Shown: piece after piece, positions 57,340-64,000 of the stretch
Layout: the number at the start of each line of letters is the position of its first letter
Numbering within the stretch: position 1 is the first letter of the stretch
Assembly (NCBI GenBank): GCA_022376465.1
Contig: JACDTU010000038.1
Span: 18,132 to 82,131, forward strand
Source of the DNA: Cubamyces lactineus
Taxonomy: Eukaryota; Basidiomycota; Agaricomycetes; Polyporales; Polyporaceae
DNA length: 64,000 bases
Direction of reading: 5' to 3'
Program-made: the position numbers and the translations under genes
The notes under the pieces: model-generated
Seen by the model: only the letters and a program-made list of their open reading frames with translations
What the model was told of the DNA's origin: nothing
Database searches by the model: none

Positions 57340-58163
57340 ATGTCGCAGTCCAGTCTCGCATTTACGTTCTGTACTTCTTCGCCGAGTACGCTCCGCGCGG
57401 GGTTTGCAAGATTTATTGCAGAGTTGGCAAACCTTCCGGACGCGAGCCCGACGTTAACATTCCACCTGGACGACGCGGACGCGCTGTCAGCATACACGGA
57501 GCTGCTAGAGGCGATCGCTCCGGAAGGGGCGGTGTCGCTGCACGTTCCGCATTTGCGGACACTAGGCCCGCTGTCCTCGATCCTGGAGCGGTGGACGGAG
57601 GTGAAGTGTGTGCACCTATCGCTGGATGCGACGGACGGGTCCCCATTCAGCTTTGGGACGCGGTTTGTCGCGCCGCTGCAACCGGAGGCAAAGTTCCCGC
57701 TGCCAGTGATGCCTGGGGTGGAACTGCTGATTGTCAGTATTCCGGATCGGACTGTTGAAATGGTACGTGGGCCTTACCAGGGTGCGCGACGGAAAACGGC
57801 CTGGTTCGCTAACATTGTTGGGCTACGGTATGTTAGGCGGACATTGGGGCTCTTTTGGAGAATGTAGCCTATGCCTTCCCTGCTCTACACACCGTGCATA
57901 TCGACCAAGACGCGGCGGGCATGGAGGATTGCGTAGGTGGGGTTCCGTTCACGCCACGGAAGTGGATCGAAAGTATATTCGCTTTTCTCCGGAACCCATA
58001 CTTTACTTTTGAGCATTTGGTGTGGGGGCGATGGATATTTGACGGCGCGCATCGTTGTTTCCATGGGATCGAGGATGTGAACTTTGTTTCGCATTACATG
58101 GAGTATGTGTTTCCTAGAATAGTGGGTATGTCTTGTAGATGCGATGACTGCGGGCGGGGTTAG
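57340..58163 (+). CDS. Hypothetical protein, subtelomeric
   Basis: Two exons (57340-57762, 57837-58163; intron 74 bp) join in frame to about 249 residues starting MSQSSLAFTFCTSSPSTLRA. The protein has leucine-rich, alternating hydrophobic segments (VSLHVPHLRTLGPLSSILER, CVHLSLDATDGS, LLIVSIP, AFPALHTVHIDQDA). These resemble the irregular LRR part of fungal F-box-like proteins, but no F-box is visible. It ends in a Cys-rich tail (GMSCRCDDCGRG). I do not recognise a family. It is flanked by hairpin satellites on both sides. The 3' end might be spliced differently, since a donor lies at about 58123. Confidence 0.55.
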
Positions 58164-58193
58164 TAGCGACGATATAGTATTATTCTAAGGGAA

Positions 58194-58740
58194 CGCGTGG
58201 AGGGTGTGCGGTGTAGCATGCGGGTGGTAGACTGCGTTCGCGAGGAAATATATATCGACGGTGAGCGGTGTAGCATGTAGGTGGTAGACCACGTTCGCGA
58301 GGAAATATATATCAACGGTGAGCGGTGTAGCATGTAGGTGGTACACCGCGTTCGCGGGGCACATGCGACAGTGTGCGGTGTAGCATGTAGGTGGTACACC
58401 GCGTTCGCGAGGAAATATATATCAACGGTGAGCGGTGTAGCATGTAGGTGGTACACCGCGTTCGCGCGGGCAGATGCGACAAGTGTGCGGTGTAGCATGT
58501 AGGTGGTACACCGCGTTCGCGAGGAAATATATATCAACGGTGAGCGGTGTAGCATGTAGGTGGTACACCGCGTTCGCGCGGGCACATGCGACAAGTGTGC
58601 GGTGTAGCATGTAGGTGGTACACCGCGTTCGCGAGGAAATATATATCAACGGTGAGCGGTGTAGCATGTAGGTGGTACACCGCGTTCGCGCGGGCAGATG
58701 CGACAAGTGTGCGGTGTAGCATGTAGGTGGTACACCGCTC
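58194..58740. repeat. Hairpin satellite array 2
   Basis: About ten units of 55-60 bp. Each contains GCGGTGTAGCATGTAGGTGG then TACACCGC, a palindrome with 8-bp arms GCGGTGTA/TACACCGC. Two spacer types alternate: GAGGAAATATATATCAACGG and GCGGGCACATGCGACAAGTG. Confidence 0.9.
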
Positions 58741-59150
58741 AGAAGGGAGGAGTTGGTTGCATGTATTGAATATTAACGGATGTTATGCGCATGGTGAGCG
58801 GGTCGAACAAAATACATTTGAGGTATGTAGCTAAACAGGCAGGGTCGGGGGACATATGCGCAGACTGCGCGAGACTTGGAGGCCAAACGCGCGAGACATG
58901 CGCGCAACCCGCGCGTGGAGTGAGAGAGACGCGCGAGACATGCGAGATGCGCGCTTGAGACGCGCATGAGACGCGCGAGCGGGCGCCGACCGCGACCGGC
59001 GGCACCGAAGCAGCGGGTCAGTCGCCAGCTGGCGCTGCGCGCTGGCAGAGCTCTCACTCTTGTCCCTCCATCTTCTCTGGTTCTCCGTCGGCTTCTTGCG
59101 AACAGTCCCTCTTCCCACAGTACTGCGGAACACTCTCAGATCTCTCAGCA
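58741..59150 (+). promoter_or_regulatory. Upstream region of the ParB-like gene with GCGCGAGAC repeats
   Basis: 58860-58985 is a run of irregular short repeats (GCGCGAGACATGCG, GAGACGCGCGAG, TTGAGACGCGCATGAGACGC) ending ~165 bp before the ATG. No TATA box is evident. Confidence 0.4.
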
Positions 59151-62100
59151 ATGCCACCGAAGCCGAGGCCGGCAGTAAGTTGTTTGATTGTTACATTGAA
59201 GAGCAGTCGCGCTGATCTATGGACACAACACATCTTCAGGGCGCGAGCGCGCAAGACGAGGGTGCGAACGCGGCGACCGTGACCGCGACGAACGCGAAGG
59301 GTGCTGCACCGAAGAAGGCTGCGGGCAAGGGCGCGAAGGGGAAGGGCAAGGGGAAGGGCAAGGGCGATGCGGAGGATGAGGAGAACGCGGACCGTAGCGG
59401 CGTGGAGGAGGCGGATGATGATGAGGAGGGTGGAAAGGTGAGTGCCCTGCGCGGTTGAGCGTGATCGCGCGGACGCGCTGCTGATCAGCATTGGTCGCGC
59501 TAGGGGAAGAAGAAGGGCGGCGCGAAGAAGGGCAAGACCAAGCAGCTCTTCATTGCGGAGTCGAACTTCAAGGGCTTCAAGCTCACGTCGAACCTGGAAC
59601 AGCAGGACTTTGCGGAGGTGCACAAGGAGCGGAGCGTGCAGCTGTCTGTGAAGTGTCGGCTGGGGTACGCGTTCATGGACCTCGTCCACCCTCCGGACGT
59701 TCAGCTGCACTTTGGCCGCTACAACAACCGTCCGCTCGACCAGGCGCGCGTGAAGGAGCTCGCGAAGGGCTTCAGAGAGCAAGGGATTGCGCCGTGGCAG
59801 GATCCGATCCCGATCATGGCGCCACGCGCGTGGATCGACAAGGCGTCGCTCGAGGTGCAGTGGATGGAGGGACGGTCGGAGAAGATGGTTGCGTTCACGG
59901 AGGCGGCGAAGGGTGAGTGGATCGACGTTCTGGGCGGACACCACCGGCGCGCGGCGTACGTCGAGTACGTGCATTCGCTTCAACAGGACCTCGAGGCCGC
60001 GCAGAAGAATGTCACGAAGCTGCACAGCAACAAGAGGCTCGACGCGAACGTGAAGCAGGAGGAGCTGAAGAAGTGGGAGAAGGAAGTGGCGAACCTGCGC
60101 GCGAAGGTGCAGGAGCCGACGGTGTGGGAGGTGGTGGTCTACGCGATGGGTGAGTGATCTTTGTGTGCGCGGGGGGGGCGGGGGACGGACGCTCGCTGAC
60201 TATGAGTACGCCTGCAGAGGATGTTACGGACGAGCTGGGTGCGTTCCTGTCGCGCAACGACGAGACTCCCCACCACCGCGAGACGGACATGGAGAAGTTC
60301 TGGCGGTACCTCGCGGTGATTCGGCAGTTGCGCACGAGGGAGGCGCCGACGGTGGCCATTGGGAGCTCGGAGTGGACGCGGTTCGTCGCGAAGCGGATTC
60401 CTGTGACGATTGGGCAGAAGGGGTTTGGGACGCTCTACAACGAGCCGCGCAGCTGGGACTTCATCAACCTGATTGTGAAGTTGGTGCCGCTGCGTCCGAT
60501 GTTTCCGATCGAGGTTCTGCGACGTCGTGTGCGGTCGGTCGACGGGGTGCATGCGGTGTCACCGGGGGAGAAGCCTGGGAAGCGCAAAGGGAAGGCTGTG
60601 GACACGCGCGCGCCGGACACCGCGGGAGGGGTGAGTGCGAACGATTGTTGGGTGTGCGCGGATGGACGCTGACTTGGTGGACGCAGCTGTGGGTGGATCT
60701 GTTGGAGCCGATCATTGAGGACATGGTCTTCATTGCGACGTCTGGGAAGTGGTCGGAGGACAACGTCGTCATGCGGAACTACAAGATCTTCCTTCGGGCG
60801 TCGACGGGTCAGCGGCGGAGCAAGGACGCGGGCGCAAAGGTGGAGGCGTACAAGTTGTACTTGAAGAAGTACCTTGAGGAGGGCGAGGTCGACCAGGCGG
60901 TGTGGCCGACGTACTTGCTGGAGAAACTCGACGAAGTGTACGTGCAGCGCGTCCAGCCTGCGATGGAGTCGTTCATGAACCGATCGACGGACGTGTGGGC
61001 GAAGGCGATGGAGGCGTACTGGAAGGACGCGGACGCGGTGATGGAGATGGTGTGGAGCGGCGGGGTGCGGTATGGATCGTGGCGACCGGAGACGGGCGAG
61101 ACGATGCGTGGCGCGCCCGGGCGACTTTCGTGGGTGAAGCAATGTCGCTGTGCCGGGATGCGGTTCGACATTCCGCTGGTCAGTGCGACGTTTGTGCAAG
61201 ACCTGTATGCGACGTTTGCGGAGGTGTCCTATGGGATTCAATGGGTACGTGGCATATACTGGTTATTGTGAGGACACGCGGGCGATCTACCTGGAAGGTG
61301 GTACACCGCGCTGGGGGAGAGGAGGGTCGCGGTCTCGCGGTCTACCACCTTCGTTGTACACCGCGCTGGGGGGAGGAGGAGGGGTGCGGTCGCGCGGTGT
61401 AGCAGGAAGGTGGTAGACCGCGCTGGGGGAGGAGGAGAGGTGCGGTCGCGCGGTGTAGCAGGAAGGTGGTAGACCGCGCTGGGGGGAGGAGGAGAGGTGC
61501 GGTCGCGCGGTCTACCACCTTCCTGGTAGACCGCGCTGGGGGAGGAGGAGAGGTGCGGTCGCGCGGTCTACCACCTTCCTGGTAGACCGCGCTGGGGGAG
61601 GAGGAGAGGTGCGGTCGCGCGGTGTAGCAGGAAGGTGGTACACCGCGCTGGGGGAGGAGGAGAGGTGCGGTCGCGCGGTGTAGCAGGAAGGTGGTACACC
61701 GCGCTGGGGGAGGAGGAGGGGTGTGGTCGCTCGGTCTACCACCTTCCTGGTAGACCGCGCTGGGGGAGGAGGAGAGGTGCGGTCGCGCGGTCTACCACCT
61801 TCCTGGTAGACCGCGTTCTCATTGATATTTTCCCTCTGCTTTCCGTCGACGTTGCGCGATCAAATACTGATATTGTCCCTCCGTCATTAGATCAGTCGCC
61901 AGGTCGACCCAATGGTCGACAGGATCGCGCTGTCGAACTACCGCTGGGTGTTCGACCATACCTCCAACCTCCGCGAGTTCTTCATGAACAGCCACCTCAC
62001 CGCGTACTCTTCGGAGCAGCCCAACAACGTATGTACATGCGCTTGTCGAACGTTCGTTACACAGAAAGCTGACGTTGATCGCCTATCTGCAGTTCTACCT

Positions 62101-63082
62101 CTGGCTATTCCAGAACATGGATCTCGTCCGCATGGTCGACCAGATCATCGCGGCCACGGTCGTCAAGCCGGAGTGGGAGGTCGTCCTCAACGCGCAGCCG
62201 AGCTTCTGGCAGAACGCCGCGGACGTCCTCATGAAGCGTGACGTGAAGCGCGACGGAAAGCGCGAGGGCAAGCAAGAGGCGAAGCGCGAGGTCGAGGAAG
62301 AGCCGCCCACCTTGGACGAGCGCATATTCAAGGTCTTCGACAGCGACTGCCCCAACGACCTCCCCACCCAGCTGGTCAAACTCAGCAAGGCGATCGAAGG
62401 TATCGTCCCCGCCTCCGCGCTCGATACAGACAACGGTGTGCGGACTTTGTACGTCCCTCGCATGCCCGGCGGCAAGCCCCTCAACGTCTCGCTCTCCACC
62501 CGTAAGGAACATCCGTCGCTCACCCTCCTGCTCGTCAACGCCGTCTCCTTCTACGCCGTCCTCGAACACAAGGCGCGTCCCGTCAGCATCTGTCGCCTCG
62601 CCGTCTCCCTCTATCTCCATCACTACATCTACAAGAGGACGATGGACGAAATGCTCCAGCACGACTGCGCGCGCGCCCTCCGCTTCCGCCTCGCGACGTA
62701 CCTGCGCGAGAACCGTCAGCGCACGGTTCGGACGCAGATGGTCGAATGGATCCTGGGTCCCGCGGCGAGCAGCGCGTCACAAGTGGAGGACGAGCAGCAG
62801 CTGCTGAGGCAGAGGGAGCGCGAGAAGTTCGTCATGTGGGACGCGGGCTTCGTTTCGTGGTGCGACCCCAGCGACGAATTCAGCGAGAGCGCGGCGACGA
62901 CGCCGGAGGAGCGCGCGCGGCTCCAGGCGATGATCAACATGAAAGGGCGTTGGTCGAAGTACAAGGAGGACATCAAGAAGCTCCACAAGGTCCTCATGGA
63001 GTCGACGATTGCGCGGTACAGGCCGACGACGCGCAACGTCGTGGAGAAGCGCGTTGCGGACCTCTTCGACCAGCTCGTCTCG
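59151..63082 (+). CDS. Large protein with ParB/Srx-like domain, 3' end lost at a telomeric junction
   Basis: Exons 59151-59174, 59240-59437, 59504-60149, 60218-60630, 60687-61244, 61903-62028 and 62093-63082 join to about 985 residues. The N-terminus is low complexity (GKGAKGKGKGKGKGDAEDEE). Residues about 90-230 look like a ParB/sulfiredoxin-type fold: VQLHFGRYNNRPLDQARVKE, LAKGFREQGIAPWQDPIPIM, and the nucleotide-binding-type turn DVLGGHHRRAAYVEYV. A coiled coil (LEAAQKNVTKLHSNKRLDAN) and long helical regions with no known match follow. The last exon ends at a donor (63083, GTGCGT). The intron then runs into TTAGGG repeats at 63150, so the remaining exons are missing. The 658-bp intron 61245-61902 holds a hairpin minisatellite. 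ParB-type folds bind or hydrolyse CTP/ATP or act as nucleases; the role here is unknown. Confidence 0.65.
61290..61815. repeat. Hairpin satellite array 3, inside an intron
   Basis: About ten units of ~57 bp, each GCTGGGGGAGGAGGAGAGGT then GCGGTCGC, followed by a palindrome GCGGTCTA-CCACCTTCCTGG-TAGACCGC. Several units have the loop in the opposite orientation (GTAGCAGGAAGGTGGTA). It lies wholly within the 61245-61902 intron. Confidence 0.9.
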
Positions 63083-63149
63083 GTGCGTGTCGCCCTTGTC
63101 CGCTCAACGGCTTTGTTCTTTGCGCTTCCGCTGACTTACCCCCCTTCAC
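63083..63149 (+). other. Truncated intron of the ParB-like gene
   Basis: Begins with the donor GTGCGTGTCG and ends at the telomeric repeat junction (TTCACTTAGGG). Confidence 0.65.
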
Positions 63150-63186
63150 TTAGGGTTAGGGTTAGGGTTAGGGTTAGGGTTAGGGA
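63150..63186 (+). repeat. Interstitial telomeric repeats
   Basis: About six TTAGGG units joining the broken gene to pLTR B2. Confidence 0.95.
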
Positions 63187-63860
63187 GGGGAGCCCGACGC
63201 GATCGAGCGTTAGCGAGATTTGCGGCGGGCGACGACGTTCGAGAGGGTGTGTCGAAAGACTTGGGCCAACTGGGGCTGGTGAGGAACACCAACCCGCCCA
63301 GTTTCGACCTTTTAGCCGGTCTCTTCAGGGCCTATACAGTTCTTTACGATTAGGTTCAAACCCTATCCCAGCGGCGTATCACCGCTTGCACGAGGGACAG
63401 GTTTACGAATTCAGCTGACGCGGCGGCGGCCGAAGGCCGCCGTCCTTACCTTCTGCCGATGGAGACGGCTGAAAGCGTAAGACTGATTTGACTCTAAACT
63501 TTAACTCGCGGAGCGCCTTACCCCGGCGCTCCGGATGACACAATTAGTATGTGTCACTCGGACCGAGTAAACTAGCGCGCGATCTAATTAAAGACCGGCG
63601 CTTGCATACCCCTTAAAGGTTACCTTTTATTCCAGATCACGTGACCATGAGACGCCCTTTAGGCGCTAAAGACTTCCCCGGATAGGATCCGGACCCACCA
63701 TGGGGGTAGCTAGGCGCCCCTTTCGGGCGCTTCGCCGGGACACGTGCCCCGCCTGTTACCGGTCAGGGTGTTCGGTTCACGTGCCCAGTCAATAGGCGCC
63801 ATGGGTTGTCCCACGGTGTTGTGACCTTAGAATAAACCCTCGAAGTAAACCAGCGCCTGT
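63181..63860 (-). mobile_element. PLE pLTR copy B2, full-length solo copy
   Basis: About 680 bp from GTTAGGGAGGGGAGCCCGAC to AACCAGCGCCTGTTAGGG, with telomeric repeats on both sides. It matches B1 with few differences (for example GAGGAACACC versus GAAGAACACC) and extends ~70 bp further. Confidence 0.85.
63263..63332 (-). ncRNA. Predicted hammerhead ribozyme, copy B2
   Basis: Same core and stems as B1. Predicted cleavage between 63268 and 63267. Confidence 0.7.
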
Positions 63861-64000
63861 TAGGGTTAGGTTAGGGTTCGGGTTAGGGTTTGGGTTAGAG
63901 TTAGGGTTAGGGTTAGGGTTAGGGTTAGGGTTAGGGTTAGGGTTAGGGTTAGGGTTAGGGTTAGGGTTAGGGTTAGGGTTAGGGTTAGGTTTAGGGTAGG
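63861..64000 (+). repeat. Terminal telomere, (TTAGGG)n
   Basis: About twenty TTAGGG units with a few variants at the proximal side (TTCGGG, TTTGGG, TTAGAG), running to the end of the window with the G-rich strand 5'->3' outward. This marks the right chromosome end. Confidence 0.97.

Noticed and set aside
55971..61815. Palindromic tandem repeats resembling a CRISPR array
   Set aside because: The organism is a eukaryote, spacers are themselves repeated rather than unique, and no cas genes occur. These are hairpin minisatellites.

Overview
The window is the right end of a chromosome of a filamentous basidiomycete, very probably an Agaricomycete. Genes are dense and cut by many introns of about 50-70 bp. 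Protein families typical of mushroom-forming fungi are present (a DUF6533 membrane protein, an MLKL_NTD-like protein with a kinase-like domain, an alpha-kinase). The sequence runs into uninterrupted TTAGGG repeats at about 63861-64000, so the right edge is a telomere.

Layout. 1-22.1 kb is an ordinary chromosomal arm: a BTB protein, the cohesin subunit SMC1, an MLKL-like/pseudokinase protein, flavohemoglobin, a hotdog thioesterase, a DUF6533 membrane protein, an MFS transporter and, on the minus strand, a Y_phosphatase3-type tyrosine phosphatase. 22910-29840 is a complete-looking 6.9-kb DNA transposon. It has ~565-bp terminal inverted repeats (TIRs), a 4-bp target duplication, a DDE integrase-like gene and a convergent gene for a triple zinc-ribbon alpha-kinase. 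29.8-34.2 kb shows no recognisable gene and leads into a bHLH transcription factor. 37.4-47.7 kb holds an inverted segmental duplication of a Ser/Pro-rich gene, with a 5'-truncated copy on the left and an intact copy on the right. Between the arms lie a very large low-complexity gene with a homeodomain-like N-terminus and a small secreted-protein gene.

From 48.8 kb the sequence is subtelomeric. A copia-type retrotransposon is cut off a few codons into gag by TTAGGG repeats. Next comes a terminal Penelope-like element of the endonuclease-lacking Athena/Coprina kind: a 1158-aa reverse transcriptase on the minus strand, flanked by pseudo-LTRs (pLTRs) joined to telomeric repeats. Five pLTR copies of two related types (A, three copies; B, two copies) each carry a sequence that folds by eye as a hammerhead ribozyme on the sense strand of the reverse transcriptase. 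Beyond it lie three minisatellite arrays built on one hairpin plan, a small unknown gene, and a large gene with a ParB/Srx-like domain. One of the arrays sits inside an intron of that ParB-like gene. The ParB-like gene is broken in a later intron by telomeric repeats, followed by a last pLTR and the terminal telomere.

The end has apparently been broken and healed repeatedly. Telomeric repeats cap a broken retrotransposon (49296), a 5'-truncated pLTR (49801) and a broken gene (63150). The element orientation, with RNA 3' ends toward the centromere, is what extension of the chromosome 3' end by reverse transcription would give. Exon boundaries were read by eye from GT/AG signals and frame continuity.
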